A stretch of 64,000 nucleotides of DNA. Origin: an uncultured Rhodospirillales bacterium (GTDB lineage: Bacteria > Pseudomonadota > Alphaproteobacteria > ATCC43930 > CGMCC-115725). Below, piece after piece: positions 51,408 through 60,105 of this stretch (the first letter of the stretch is position 1; each line of letters begins with the position of its first letter). The notes beneath the pieces were generated by a model, which saw nothing but the letters and a program-made list of their open reading frames with translations, had not been told where the DNA came from and searched no databases. Location: assembly GCA_903828515.1 (NCBI GenBank), contig CAIKMD010000007.1, positions 1,706,706 through 1,770,705 on the forward strand, written 5' to 3'. Position numbers and translations under genes: made by a program.

Positions 51408-52184
51408 TTAGTCGCGGAAGGTCTGATCGACGCGGTCGAGCTTGCGGAGGATCGCCGCCCATTCCGGCTTGCCGCCGGAATTGCGCTGCTTGTCGAATTG
51501 CAGCGCGGTGTGCTCGCAAACCTCGGGCTTCGGCTCGAGGATTTCGCCGCCCGATGCCATCAGACGCAACTGCGCGTCGGCGACCCGGATGAGCATCGAC
51601 ATGGTGGTGACGGCGCGGCCGATGCTGTGGCCGGTGGTCAGCAATCCGTGATTGCGCAGGACAACCGTATGGTTCTTCTCGCCGAGATCGCGGGCGAGGC
51701 GGGCGCATTCGTCGGGATCGGTCGCGATGCCCTCGAAATCGTGGTAGCCCGTGCGGTTGTAGAAATTCATCGAATCCTGGCAGAAGAATTTGAGCCCGCC
51801 CTTCAGGGCCGAGATCGCGATGCCTTCTTCGGTATGAACGTGCATCACCGCGTTGATGTCGGGCCGCGCCATCAGCACGGCGGTATGGATGGTGGTCGCC
51901 GCCGGATTGATCGGCTTGTCCTCGCCGATCGGCCGGCCTTCCATGTCGAGCTTCAGGAGGCTCGACGCGGTGACTTCCTCGAAGGTGAGTTCATGCGGCT
52001 TGATCAGGAAATGATCGGGCTCACCGGGCACGCGCAGCGTGATGTGATTGAAGATCCCCTCGTTCCAGCCGACGAGCTGCGCATAGCGATAGGCGGCGGC
52101 GAGATCGACCCGCGCTTCCCATTCGGCCGGCGGAATGCTGTTGCGAAGGGTCGGGTCTTTGCGGATCGGTGTCGGTTGGGCCAT
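51408..52184 (-). CDS. Class II aldolase/adducin-family protein
   Basis: A 258-residue protein. The zinc site is formed by AVMHVHTEEG (HxH) and VVLRNHGLLTTG (His), with a preceding DHFLIKPHELTFEEVT. Family members cleave or decarboxylate sugar-phosphate-like or hydroxy-keto acids. GGGAGA lies upstream of ATG 52184. It is divergent from the 2-hydroxyacid dehydrogenase and upstream of the LLM monooxygenase. Confidence 0.9.
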   Translation of the reverse strand: MAQPTPIRKDPTLRNSIPPAEWEARVDLAAAYRYAQLVGWNEGIFNHITLRVPGEPDHFLIKPHELTFEEVTASSLLKLDMEGRPIGEDKPINPAATTIHTAVLMARPDINAVMHVHTEEGIAISALKGGLKFFCQDSMNFYNRTGYHDFEGIATDPDECARLARDLGEKNHTVVLRNHGLLTTGHSIGRAVTTMSMLIRVADAQLRLMASGGEILEPKPEVCEHTALQFDKQRNSGGKPEWAAILRKLDRVDQTFRD

Positions 52185-52255
52185 GGCTGATCTCCCTCGG
52201 GCTTTCCCCTATTATACGGGGCGAAAAGGCCCCCAACAACGAGGTTCATCGGGAC

Positions 52256-53245
52256 ATGCAGGTCGTCGTGGTTTCGCCGCCGATTGCGGAATATGCCATC
52301 AATCCGGTCGAGGACGAGTTCAAGCGGCGCGGCCACGAGGTCGTCCGGTATAAGGACGTAGTGGAATTCATGGCTAAGCCTGACGCGCTGGCCAAGGCCG
52401 ACGTGCTGTTCGCCGGCGGTTTTGCGGTTACCAAGGAATTGCTGGCGCGCGGGCCGAAGTTGCGCGCGCTCGTGACGCCGTGGATCGGCGTCGAGACCAT
52501 CGATATTCCCGGCGCGTCGTCGCTCGGGATCGTCGTCGCCAACGGCCAAGTGCCGGAGAATTATCTCAGCATGGCCGAGGCGACGATCATGCTGATTCTG
52601 GCCTGCCTGCATAATTTCCCTGAGAAGATCGAGGCGCTGCGCCAGAACCTGCCGACGCCGTCGCGCGCCAAGGCGCGGATGCTGCGCGGCAAGACGGTTG
52701 GCCTGATCGGTTTCGGCAACATGGCGCGGGCGATCGCGCATCGTTTGGTCAACTGGGACGCGAAGCTTCAGGCTTATACGCCGCGGCTGCGCGCGCCGAT
52801 GCCGGACAACGTGAAACGAGTCGAACTCGACGATCTGCTGCGGACCAGCGACATCGTGTGTCTGTTGGCGACGCTCAACGCCGAGACGCGCGGCATCCTG
52901 TCGCGCGAGAAACTCGCGCTGATGAAGCCCGACGCGATCCTGATCAACACGGCGCGTGGCGGTCTTGCCGACGAGGCGGCGCTCGCCGATATCGCCCGCG
53001 AAGGCCGCCTGCACAAGATCGCGCTCGACGTATTCGAGAAGGAACCGCTGGCGCTCGACAGCCCGTTGCGCGACGTGCCCAACATGATCCTGACCCCGCA
53101 CGCGGTCGGCCATTCGCGCGAAGGCGCCGAGGCAGTGCCGCGCACCGCGATCGACAACATCGCTCGCGCGCTCGAGGGCAAGCCGCCGGTCTATGTCCTC
53201 AATCCCGAAATCCTGCCGGATTGGGAGAAGAGGTGGCGTTCGTAA
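52256..53245 (+). CDS. D-isomer-specific 2-hydroxyacid dehydrogenase
   Basis: About 329 residues. The NAD site is KTVGLIGFGNMARAIAHRLV. Catalytic Arg is in LINTARGGLADEAAL, Glu in ALDVFEKEPLALDS and His in LTPHAVGHSREGAE. It interconverts 2-keto and D-2-hydroxy acids. The start at 52256 is the first ATG in the conserved N-terminus; upstream frame to 52169 would overlap the divergent aldolase. A repeat pair follows the gene. Confidence 0.9.
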   Translation: MQVVVVSPPIAEYAINPVEDEFKRRGHEVVRYKDVVEFMAKPDALAKADVLFAGGFAVTKELLARGPKLRALVTPWIGVETIDIPGASSLGIVVANGQVPENYLSMAEATIMLILACLHNFPEKIEALRQNLPTPSRAKARMLRGKTVGLIGFGNMARAIAHRLVNWDAKLQAYTPRLRAPMPDNVKRVELDDLLRTSDIVCLLATLNAETRGILSREKLALMKPDAILINTARGGLADEAALADIAREGRLHKIALDVFEKEPLALDSPLRDVPNMILTPHAVGHSREGAEAVPRTAIDNIARALEGKPPVYVLNPEILPDWEKRWRS

Positions 53246-53248
53246 ATT

Positions 53249-53284
53249 CCCTCCCCCTTTGAGGGGGAGGGTTAGGGTGGGGGG
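53249..53284. repeat. C/G-rich palindromic repeat, copy 4
   Basis: CCCTCCCCC-TTTGA-GGGGGAGGG then TTAGGGTGGGGGG, same orientation as copy 1. Inverted partner of copy 5. Confidence 0.75.
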
Positions 53285-53333
53285 AGCCATGCCCCGCTAT
53301 CCAAAATACTTTTTACGAGTGTCGAACCTATTA

Positions 53334-53369
53334 CCCCCCACCCAGGCCCTCCCCCTCAAGGGGAGAGGG
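53334..53369. repeat. C/G-rich palindromic repeat, copy 5 (inverted)
   Basis: CCCCCCACCCAGGCCCTCC, then CCCTCAAGGGGAGAGGG. Inverted to copy 4 with about 50 bp between, between convergent genes. Confidence 0.75.
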
Positions 53370-53387
53370 TTCCCGTGTGAAATTGGA

Positions 53388-54764
53388 TTACCGCACCAGC
53401 GACGGCGACAGAACCTCGAGCACTTTGCCCTTCGTCTCGGTGGCAAACAGGATGATGGTCACGCCGCCGGCGATCGCGAAGAGCGCGAAGATCAGATAGA
53501 CGAGGTTGATGCCATAGGTTGGCACGGCCCAGCCGATGAAGAGCGGGCCGACCACCGAGGCGAAGCGGACGAAGGCGTTGCCGACGCCGACGCCCAGCGC
53601 GCGCATCTCGGTCGGATAAAGCTCGGCGGTATAGGTGCTGAGGCCCAAGGCGAGGATGCCGTTGCAGGCCGAGGACAGCATCGCGAAGATCATCACGCTG
53701 GTCGGGTCCATGCCGCTATAGGCGGCGAGGATGAGCAGCGGGATCGAGCTGCATAACTGACCGAAAGCGAAGAGCGGCTTGCGGCCGTATTTGTCGATCA
53801 GGAAAATCCCGACGAGATTGCAGATCAGTCCCAACCCGTTGGCGAAGAAGCCGTAGGAAATCGATTGCGCCAACGAGACGTGATAGACCGTGCGCAACAG
53901 CAACGGCATCGTCGTGTTGAGCCCGTAGATGATGATGTAGGTGCAGAACCAGATCGCCCAGACCGTGAGCGTGCGCTTCATGTAGATGCCGGTCAGCAGG
54001 TCTTTGAACTTTGCGTTAGAGGCTTTGACCGTCGCGACGCCGGCCGGGATCGGCGGCAAGGGCTTGGCGCCGTGTTGCGAGACCTGGTCTTCGATTCCCG
54101 TGAGAACGCGGTCGGCGTCCGCGAACCGTCCGCGCGTGGCGAGCCAGCGCGGCGATTCCGGCATCATCGAACGCAAGGGGAAGATGATCACCGCGGGCAG
54201 GGCGCCGATCCAGAACATCCACTGCCAGCCAAAATTCGGCACGACGAGGAACGAGATCGCCGAGACGAAGATGAAGCTGATCGAGAACCACAATTGGAAC
54301 CCAAGCCCGTAGCGCCCGCGATGCGATGACTTGGCGAATTCACCAATATAGGCGGCGAGGATCGGAATTTCGCCGCCGAGGCCGAGACCCTGGATGAGGC
54401 GCATCCACAACAGCGCCTGGTAACTCCAGGCAAAGCCGCAGGCGACGCTCATCACCGTGTAAAGGATGAGCGTCCAGAGCACGACGGGCACGCGTCCGAT
54501 CCGCTCGCCGAGCCAGCCGAAGAAGATCGAGCCGATCAACTGCCCGACATAGCCCATCGAGATGAGCGAGGTCGCCTCCAGCGCCGAGAGATGCCACATC
54601 GGCGCCAGCACCGGCAGCACATAGGCGATGGCGAGCGCATCGAAGCCGTCGAAGAACCAGCCGGTACTGATGATCAGGCCCATGCGCAGATGCCACGACG
54701 AAAACGGCAAGCGTTCGATGCGCGCGGCGATCTGATAGCTGTCTTGCAAGCCGGCTTCGGCCAT
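53388..54764 (-). CDS. MFS transporter (sugar/aromatic acid:proton symporter type)
   Basis: A 458-residue transporter with 12 hydrophobic segments. GWFFDGFDALAIAYVLPVL is the helix 1 motif with two Asp, as in aromatic acid:H+ symporters. GWLGERIGRVPVVLW is loop motif A, and GEIPILAAYIGEFAKSSHRG follows helix 4. It probably imports an organic acid used by the surrounding oxidative enzymes. It is a single-gene unit. Confidence 0.88.
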   Translation of the reverse strand: MAEAGLQDSYQIAARIERLPFSSWHLRMGLIISTGWFFDGFDALAIAYVLPVLAPMWHLSALEATSLISMGYVGQLIGSIFFGWLGERIGRVPVVLWTLILYTVMSVACGFAWSYQALLWMRLIQGLGLGGEIPILAAYIGEFAKSSHRGRYGLGFQLWFSISFIFVSAISFLVVPNFGWQWMFWIGALPAVIIFPLRSMMPESPRWLATRGRFADADRVLTGIEDQVSQHGAKPLPPIPAGVATVKASNAKFKDLLTGIYMKRTLTVWAIWFCTYIIIYGLNTTMPLLLRTVYHVSLAQSISYGFFANGLGLICNLVGIFLIDKYGRKPLFAFGQLCSSIPLLILAAYSGMDPTSVMIFAMLSSACNGILALGLSTYTAELYPTEMRALGVGVGNAFVRFASVVGPLFIGWAVPTYGINLVYLIFALFAIAGGVTIILFATETKGKVLEVLSPSLVR

Positions 54765-54845
54765 GGTCGTTCCTCCCCCGAATTTTATTGCCCCGAGTTA
54801 ATCGGTTTTCGGGCTCGGGTGCAAGAAAACTGGGGGAGGGACGTT

Positions 54846-55289
54846 TTATCGGGCCGGTTTCTGCTCGATCGCCTTGCCGGTTTCCAGGAGGCTCTTGAGG
54901 CTCGACAGGATCTTGGGCCAGCCGCCCGAGACCGCCTTGACGAGCTTTGATTCCGGGACATCGATCTCGTGAAGGATGGTGAGCTTCACCACGCCGTTGG
55001 CGGACTCGATCTCGAAGGTGCAGCGCGAAAAGCCTTCGGCGGTCAGCTCCGGCATGAATTCGTTGCGCCATTTGAGGACGAGGCGACGTGGCTTGTCGAC
55101 TTCGAGAACCTTGCCGCTATCGGTGATGCGTCCATCCGGATAAATCATCTTCCAGGGCGTACCTTTTTCCCAAGTCGATTCCATCGACACGCCGAACCAA
55201 TAGAGCCGGGTGAACTCGGGCTTGGTCAGCGCCTCCCACAATGCTTCCGGGGTGGTGCGGATATACGTGACATAGACGAACTCGCTCAT
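54846..55289 (-). CDS. SRPBCC/AHSA1-type lipid-binding-fold protein
   Basis: A 147-residue protein: FVYVTYIRTTPEALWEALTKPEFTRLYWFG, the classic AHSA1 start, then GGWPKILSSLKSLLETGKAI at the end. It would bind a small hydrophobic ligand. It lies 12 nt downstream of an ArsR-family gene; this ArsR-SRPBCC pair is common and usually autoregulated. Confidence 0.88.
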   Translation of the reverse strand: MSEFVYVTYIRTTPEALWEALTKPEFTRLYWFGVSMESTWEKGTPWKMIYPDGRITDSGKVLEVDKPRRLVLKWRNEFMPELTAEGFSRCTFEIESANGVVKLTILHEIDVPESKLVKAVSGGWPKILSSLKSLLETGKAIEQKPAR

Positions 55290-55301
55290 GGCCTCTCTCC
55301 T

Positions 55302-55625
55302 TTAGTTTTCGGTTTTGCCTTCGAATTGTTTCTTGAGGTCGCTCAGCGCGCGCAGACGCGAGCGTTCGTATTTGCTGATCCAGCGATCCGCGACCTCATG
55401 GATCGGAACCGGGTTGAGGTAGTGCAGTTTCTCGCGGCCGCGCTTGCGCGTGACGACGAGATTGGCGTCTTCGAGGATGCCGAGGTGTTTCGTCACCGCC
55501 TGGCGTGTCATGTCCTGGCCCTCGCAAAGCTCGCCCAAGGTTTGGCCGTTGCGGGCATGAAGCCGGTCCAAGAGTTCACGCCGACTGGGATCGCCGAGCG
55601 CCTTGAAAACCGCGTCCATGCTCAT
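55302..55625 (-). CDS. ArsR-family transcriptional regulator
   Basis: About 107 residues: VFKALGDPSRRELLDRL, LGELCEGQDMTRQAVTKHLGILEDANLVVTRKRG, and a C-terminal ADRWISKYERSRLRALSDL. No metal-binding Cys cluster is visible, so it is probably not a metal sensor. It most likely represses its own operon through the palindrome at 55637-55652. The start may be 55625 or 55619; a TTG at 55640 also opens the frame. Confidence 0.86.
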   Translation of the reverse strand: MSMDAVFKALGDPSRRELLDRLHARNGQTLGELCEGQDMTRQAVTKHLGILEDANLVVTRKRGREKLHYLNPVPIHEVADRWISKYERSRLRALSDLKKQFEGKTEN

Positions 55626-55636
55626 ATTGATAATAT

Positions 55637-55652
55637 GCAACTAAATGGTTGC
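55637..55652. promoter_or_regulatory. Probable ArsR operator palindrome
   Basis: GCAACTAAATGGTTGC is an imperfect palindrome (GCAAC / GTTGC arms) overlapping the ArsR start region. The GCAACC-N4-GGTTGC form is typical for operators of ArsR-SRPBCC operons. Confidence 0.55.
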
Positions 55653-55758
55653 CTATTCAAGGGCGAATTTGAGCCGCGTTGACCGCGCGCGGGGCGGGGC
55701 GGATACTTTCGCTCAATCGACGTCCGAAACGGACGCCATTACCCGGGAGGAGACCATC

Positions 55759-56976
55759 ATGGACGGAGAGATTCCGCGTCGTAAATTCCTGCAGACAGCC
55801 GGCGTCGCAACCACGGCTGCTGCCGTCGCGCTGACGCCGGGGCGTTCCAAAGCCGAGCAGATTGCCGAAGACGCGCCGCAAGCAGCGGCGGTACCGGCTG
55901 ATGCCAAGAATTTCGTCGTCCTCCATCAGATCGTGAAGGCGGGGCGCGACAATCTGATGAAGAACAATATCAAGGCCTGGAATTACCTGATCGGCTCGGC
56001 CGACAGCGAGACGACGCTGCGGCATAACCGCCAGGCGCTCGATCAGGTCGCGTTCAAGCCGCGTCTGCTGCACGGCGTCGGCAAAGTCGATCTGTCGAGC
56101 ACGCTGCTCGGCAACAAGATGCGGATTCCCGTGCTGCTTTCCGGCATGGGCTCGGTCGGTATCATGGACCCCGACGGCGGCCGGGCGGTGGCCCGCGCTG
56201 CAGCGACATTCGGCGTCGCTTGCGGCGTCAGCTCGGAAGCCAAGCCGGGCATGGAAGAAATCGGCGCGGCGTCACCGTGCCCCAAGCTCTATCAGCTTTA
56301 TGTCCGCGGCGACGACGCGTGGCTCGACGCGGTCGCGGCGCGCGCGATCAAGTCGGGTTACACCGCGTTCTGCTTCACCGTCGATGGCGCCTATTTCAGC
56401 CGGCGCGAGCGCGACATCATCACCGGCGGCCAGAATGCAGGCCTGAGCGACGCGCCCGATCCTTATCTTTCGGGCATGACCTGGGATCGGGTCAAACGCT
56501 TCAAGGACCGGCACAAGGATTTACATGTCGGTATCAAGGGGATTTCCTCGGGCGAAGACGCCGAACTCGCCGTGAAGGCTGGCATGTCGGTGGTCTGGGT
56601 ATCGACCCATGGCGGCCGACAACTTGATCACGCGCGCGGGACGATGGAAGTCCTGCCGGAAGTCGTGAAGGTCGCCAAGGGCAAGGCCACGATCATCATC
56701 GATAGCGGTTTCTCGCGCGGCAGCGACGCGATCAAGGCATTGGCGGCGGGCGCCGACATCGTCGGCTACGGCAAGCTGCAAGGCTATGCGCTCGGCGCGG
56801 CGGGCGAGGCCGGCGTTGTCCGCATGCTCGAAATCCTGGAGAAGGAAATGAACGCGAGCGCCGCCAATCTCGGCGCGAAGACGGTGGCGCAGCTCAACCC
56901 GTCTTATCTGGTGAAAGCAACGCCGGTGAATCCGCCGAGCCTCTTCAGCGCGTTCCCGCTGTTGGACATCGCGTAG
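55759..56976 (+). CDS. FMN-dependent alpha-hydroxy-acid oxidase, Tat-exported
   Basis: About 405 residues. The Tat signal is IPRRKFLQTAGVATTAAAVA (RRKFL). The barrel shows PVLLSGMGSVGIMDPDGGRAVARAA, KLYQLYVRGDDAWLDAVAARA, AFCFTVDGAYFSRRERDI, the catalytic His loop VWVSTHGGRQLDHARG, and DSGFSRGSDAIKALAAGADIV. It would oxidise L-2-hydroxy acids such as lactate or glycolate in the periplasm. The start at 55759 has GGGAGGAG upstream; a frame open to 55645 would overlap the operator. Confidence 0.9.
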   Translation: MDGEIPRRKFLQTAGVATTAAAVALTPGRSKAEQIAEDAPQAAAVPADAKNFVVLHQIVKAGRDNLMKNNIKAWNYLIGSADSETTLRHNRQALDQVAFKPRLLHGVGKVDLSSTLLGNKMRIPVLLSGMGSVGIMDPDGGRAVARAAATFGVACGVSSEAKPGMEEIGAASPCPKLYQLYVRGDDAWLDAVAARAIKSGYTAFCFTVDGAYFSRRERDIITGGQNAGLSDAPDPYLSGMTWDRVKRFKDRHKDLHVGIKGISSGEDAELAVKAGMSVVWVSTHGGRQLDHARGTMEVLPEVVKVAKGKATIIIDSGFSRGSDAIKALAAGADIVGYGKLQGYALGAAGEAGVVRMLEILEKEMNASAANLGAKTVAQLNPSYLVKATPVNPPSLFSAFPLLDIA

Positions 56977-56986
56977 CATTTTGAAT

Positions 56987-57020
56987 CCCTCCCCCCTTGA
57001 GGGGGAGGACAGGGTGGGGG
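56987..57020. repeat. C/G-rich palindromic repeat, copy 6
   Basis: CCCTCCCCCC-TTGA-GGGGGAGG then ACAGGGTGGGGG, as copies 1 and 4. Inverted partner of copy 7. Confidence 0.75.
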
Positions 57021-57101
57021 TGAGTTCGACCTCCGCGCAGAATGAGCAAACTATGCGTGGCGTCGAAGGTCGTGATCGTTGGGTGTAGTGGGGGCGTGAT
57101 T

Positions 57102-57137
57102 CCCCCCACCCCAACCCTCCCCCTCAAGGGGGGAGGG
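57102..57137. repeat. C/G-rich palindromic repeat, copy 7 (inverted)
   Basis: CCCCCCACCCCAACCCTCC, then CCCTCAAGGGGGGAGGG, about 80 bp from copy 6 and opposite in orientation, between convergent genes. Confidence 0.75.
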
Positions 57138-57146
57138 TATTATCGA

Positions 57147-58187
57147 CTAGGGAAGCGGTACGCCGAAGCGTGCGGCAACCGCGCTGACTTCTTTCCAGGT
57201 CGCAGCCGGTATCGTGATGCCGGTGCGCTTGCGGGCGTCGAGTTCGCGCGCGCCGCGTTCGCCGGGCATCAGGATTTCGTCGAAGCCATCCTGGCGCGGC
57301 AGTGCCTTCAAGTCGGCGACCGTGCGTTCGAGGCTCGCGATGAAATCCGCGGGCACGCCGAACGACGCGACGTTGATCGCGATCAGGAAAGCGTTTTGGC
57401 GATGCGCCTTGGCGTTGGGCTTGCCTTCGAGCGTATCCACCAGGATCGGATTGCCGACGAGGAGGCTGGCGATAAATTCGATCATCAATGACAGGCCGGC
57501 GCCTTTGGGACCGCCCAGGGCCAGGGGAAGCGCCGCGCGTTTCGGGTCGGTCGTCGGCTTGCCGTTCTCGTCGAGCGCCCAGGTGTCGGGAATGGATTTG
57601 CCGGTCCGCGCGGCGTGAACGATCTTGCCGAGTGCCACGACGCCCGTCGCCATGTCGAGCACGATGGGCTCGGCATTGCCGCGCGGCGCCGCGATCGAGA
57701 ACGGATTGGTCGCGATGCCGACTTCGGCCGTGCCGTGATAGGCCATGTTCGGCCATGATGCGGATCCCGCCAGCGCGATCACGCCGTCGAGCGCGGCAAG
57801 CCGCGTGTAATATCCCAAGGCACCGGTATGGGTGGTGTGGCGCACCACGGCGAGGCCGATGCCGCCGGTCTTGGCCTTGCGGGCGGCTTCTTTGGCGGCG
57901 AGCGTCATCGTGACCTGTCCGGGACCACGATCTCCTTCGATAAGGACCGCACCGGGCAAATCCTTCTCGATGCGGATATCGGGGCGGACATTCATCTCGC
58001 CCGCGTCGATGATTTCGAGATAGCGCCCAATCCGCTGCACGCCGTGCGAGGCGGCGCCGCGTAGATCGGCCCAGACCAAAACCTCGGCGACGGTCCGTGC
58101 ATGGTTCGGCGACATGCCCGCCTTTTCGAAGATGCCGGCGGCGAGGGCGGTCAGTTGGTCGGCCGGAAGGGTGATGCCCTCGCTCAT
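57147..58187 (-). CDS. Ldh-family (malate/L-lactate/ureidoglycolate) NAD(P)-dependent dehydrogenase
   Basis: A 346-residue member of the Ldh/YlbC family: TVAEVLVWADLRGAASHGVQRIGRYLEII, AGSASWPNMAYHGTAEVGIATNPFSIAAP, and GGPKGAGLSLMIEFIASLLVG. It oxidises 2-hydroxy acids or reduces 2-keto acids with NAD(P). It faces the FMN hydroxyacid oxidase with a palindrome pair between them, and lies 10 nt downstream of a hydrolase gene. Confidence 0.9.
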   Translation of the reverse strand: MSEGITLPADQLTALAAGIFEKAGMSPNHARTVAEVLVWADLRGAASHGVQRIGRYLEIIDAGEMNVRPDIRIEKDLPGAVLIEGDRGPGQVTMTLAAKEAARKAKTGGIGLAVVRHTTHTGALGYYTRLAALDGVIALAGSASWPNMAYHGTAEVGIATNPFSIAAPRGNAEPIVLDMATGVVALGKIVHAARTGKSIPDTWALDENGKPTTDPKRAALPLALGGPKGAGLSLMIEFIASLLVGNPILVDTLEGKPNAKAHRQNAFLIAINVASFGVPADFIASLERTVADLKALPRQDGFDEILMPGERGARELDARKRTGITIPAATWKEVSAVAARFGVPLP

Positions 58188-58197
58188 CGGATACGAC

Positions 58198-59070
58198 TCA
58201 CTTCACCGGGAAGTATTTATCCAGCCATTCCTTGATCAATGCGATCACGCGCGGGTTCGCTTCCGAGAACATGAAATGATCGACGTCGTTGAGCAAGTGC
58301 AGCTCGGTCGTCGGCTTGCCCGAATGATTGAACATGCCGATCGATTGTTCGGTCGGCGTCACCGAATCATTCGACGAATGGAGCAGCAGCAACGGACGCG
58401 GTGCGATCTTGCCGACCACGTCGTCGGCGCGGAACTCGAACATGCTCTCGACCGTCTCGAAGGTGAATTCAAGGATCGATCCGGGCGCGAGATGGCCGCG
58501 CAGATGTTCGGGGATCGGCACGATGTCGTAGCGCGACACCATGATCGACTGACCGGTCTTGGCGCGGGTTTCCTTGCCGCGCTTCATCATCTCGGTGAAT
58601 TTCTTCCACGCCTCGTCCGAGGCGTGCTGCTTGCGGAACTTGCTTTCGCCGTCGCCCCAGCCGCCCGACGAGATGATCGCGCCGAGCCGGCTGTCGACGC
58701 CGCCGGTATAGACCGCGACCGCCGCGCCGAAGCTCGACCCCATCACGGCGATCCGCTTCGGGTCGACGTCCGGCCGGCTTTGCAGGAACGTCACCGCCGC
58801 GCTGGTGTCGGCGACCTGTTCGAGACAGATGTTATTGGCGCGCTTGCCTTCGCTTTCGCCACAACCGCGGAAATCGAAACGCAGGGTGACATAGCCCCAT
58901 TCGTTGAGCGTCACCGCCGGGAGGGTGCAGTTGGTGCTGGAGCAGTTCGAGCCGAACCCGTGCAGGATGATCATCGCGGGACGCCGCTCGCCCGGTTTCA
59001 GGTTCGCCGGCTTTTCGATAAACCCGTTGATCTTCAGCCCGTTCGATTCAAACGAGATGCGTTCGGCCAT
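58198..59070 (-). CDS. Alpha/beta hydrolase (esterase/acyl-hydrolase type)
   Basis: A 290-residue alpha/beta hydrolase: PAMIILHGFGSNCSSTNCTL (oxyanion HGFG), RFDFRGCGESEG, and the nucleophile elbow IAVMGSSFGAAVAVYTGG (GxSxG). LLLHSSNDSVTPTEQ probably holds the acid, and LLNDVDHFMFSEA the His. The substrate is unknown. It is cotranscribed with the Ldh-family gene downstream. Confidence 0.88.
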   Translation of the reverse strand: MAERISFESNGLKINGFIEKPANLKPGERRPAMIILHGFGSNCSSTNCTLPAVTLNEWGYVTLRFDFRGCGESEGKRANNICLEQVADTSAAVTFLQSRPDVDPKRIAVMGSSFGAAVAVYTGGVDSRLGAIISSGGWGDGESKFRKQHASDEAWKKFTEMMKRGKETRAKTGQSIMVSRYDIVPIPEHLRGHLAPGSILEFTFETVESMFEFRADDVVGKIAPRPLLLLHSSNDSVTPTEQSIGMFNHSGKPTTELHLLNDVDHFMFSEANPRVIALIKEWLDKYFPVK

Positions 59071-59150
59071 GGAAACCTCCTTCGTTTCCCGAACCTATGC
59101 CGCACGGAAGCCGCCGCCGCAATCGGGATTTGCGTTGCGCATGGCTGCAT

Positions 59151-59200
59151 TGGTAGCTGGGAGGGATTTGAACCCCCGACCTTGGGATTATGATTCCCCT
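59151..59200 (-). pseudogene. tRNA-Met(CAT)-like 3' fragment
   Basis: On the minus strand a GGGGAATCATAATCCC arm (anticodon CAT), a GGTCGGGGGTTCAAATCCC T-arm and an AGCTACCA end are seen, closely resembling elongator tRNA-Met. The 5' half lacks a proper D-arm; the whole would be only about 69 nt with a mismatched anticodon stem and an acceptor side one base short. It is probably a tRNA remnant, possibly an old attachment site. Confidence 0.55.
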
Positions 59201-59312
59201 GCTCCGGCCATCCGCAGCTTTGAGTACGCGAGAATTCAATGAGTCCAGGGAAGCCGGGCGTTGACCCGGTGCCGGGATTGGGCAGAATGGGCTTCGGGAG
59301 GACGAATTCATC

Positions 59313-60098
59313 ATGGTATTGGCAGACGGAAACACGACCGTCGAGGTCAACGGCATCGCTCTCGACCTTTCGGTGCGCGGTCGCGGCAAGCCGCTACTTT
59401 TCCTCCATCCCGAAATTGGCTTCGATCGTGCCGGTCCGGCGCTCGATTTGCTGGCAAAGGGCGCGCAAATCATCGCGCCGACCCATCCGGCCTATGGCGC
59501 GGCCAAGGCGCCGGATACGTTCAACACCATCGACGATATCGCCTATCTCTATCTCGATTTGGTCGAGAAACTCGGCCTGAGCAACGTCGCGCTGGTCGGC
59601 GCGGGGATCGGCGGCTGGATCGCCGCCGAAATGGCGATCAAGGATCGCGCGCCGTTCTCGCATCTCGTTCTGGCCGACGCTTTCGGCATCAAGAATGGCG
59701 GTCGCGAGGATCGCGACATTTTCGACATGTGGTTCGTGACCGACGCTGATCTCGCCAAGGTTCAATATTTCGATCAGAAGCTTCTCGAACGCGACATCAG
59801 CAAGCTGTCCGACGACGAGCTTTATGCGATGGCGCGGGCGCGCGAGGCGACCTCGCGGTACGGCTGGAAGCCCTACATGCACCATCCGAAATTGAAGGGC
59901 CGGCTTCATCGCATCAAAACGCCGACACTGGTGTTGTGGGGCGCCGAGGATCGCATCGTGCCGCCCGAATACGGCCGCGCCTATGCCGCGGCGCTTCCGA
60001 ACGCGACATTCGAGACGATCGATCGCGCCGGGCATTTTCCGCATGTCGAACGCGCCGACGAATTCGCGCGCGCGACGCTGAATTTCATCAAGGGGTAG
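59313..60098 (+). CDS. Alpha/beta hydrolase-fold protein lacking the usual nucleophile serine
   Basis: A 261-residue alpha/beta hydrolase: GKPLLFLHPEIGFDRAGPAL, a nucleophile-elbow position LVGAGIGGWIAAEMAI where the usual Ser is Gly, TLVLWGAEDRIVPPEYG with the acid, and FETIDRAGHFPHVERADEFA with the His. Either another residue acts, or the protein uses the fold for non-hydrolytic chemistry. GGGAGG lies upstream. It is 7 nt before the LLM gene, so they are likely partners. Confidence 0.82.
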   Translation: MVLADGNTTVEVNGIALDLSVRGRGKPLLFLHPEIGFDRAGPALDLLAKGAQIIAPTHPAYGAAKAPDTFNTIDDIAYLYLDLVEKLGLSNVALVGAGIGGWIAAEMAIKDRAPFSHLVLADAFGIKNGGREDRDIFDMWFVTDADLAKVQYFDQKLLERDISKLSDDELYAMARAREATSRYGWKPYMHHPKLKGRLHRIKTPTLVLWGAEDRIVPPEYGRAYAAALPNATFETIDRAGHFPHVERADEFARATLNFIKG

Positions 60099-60105
60099 GG
60101 CTGTC

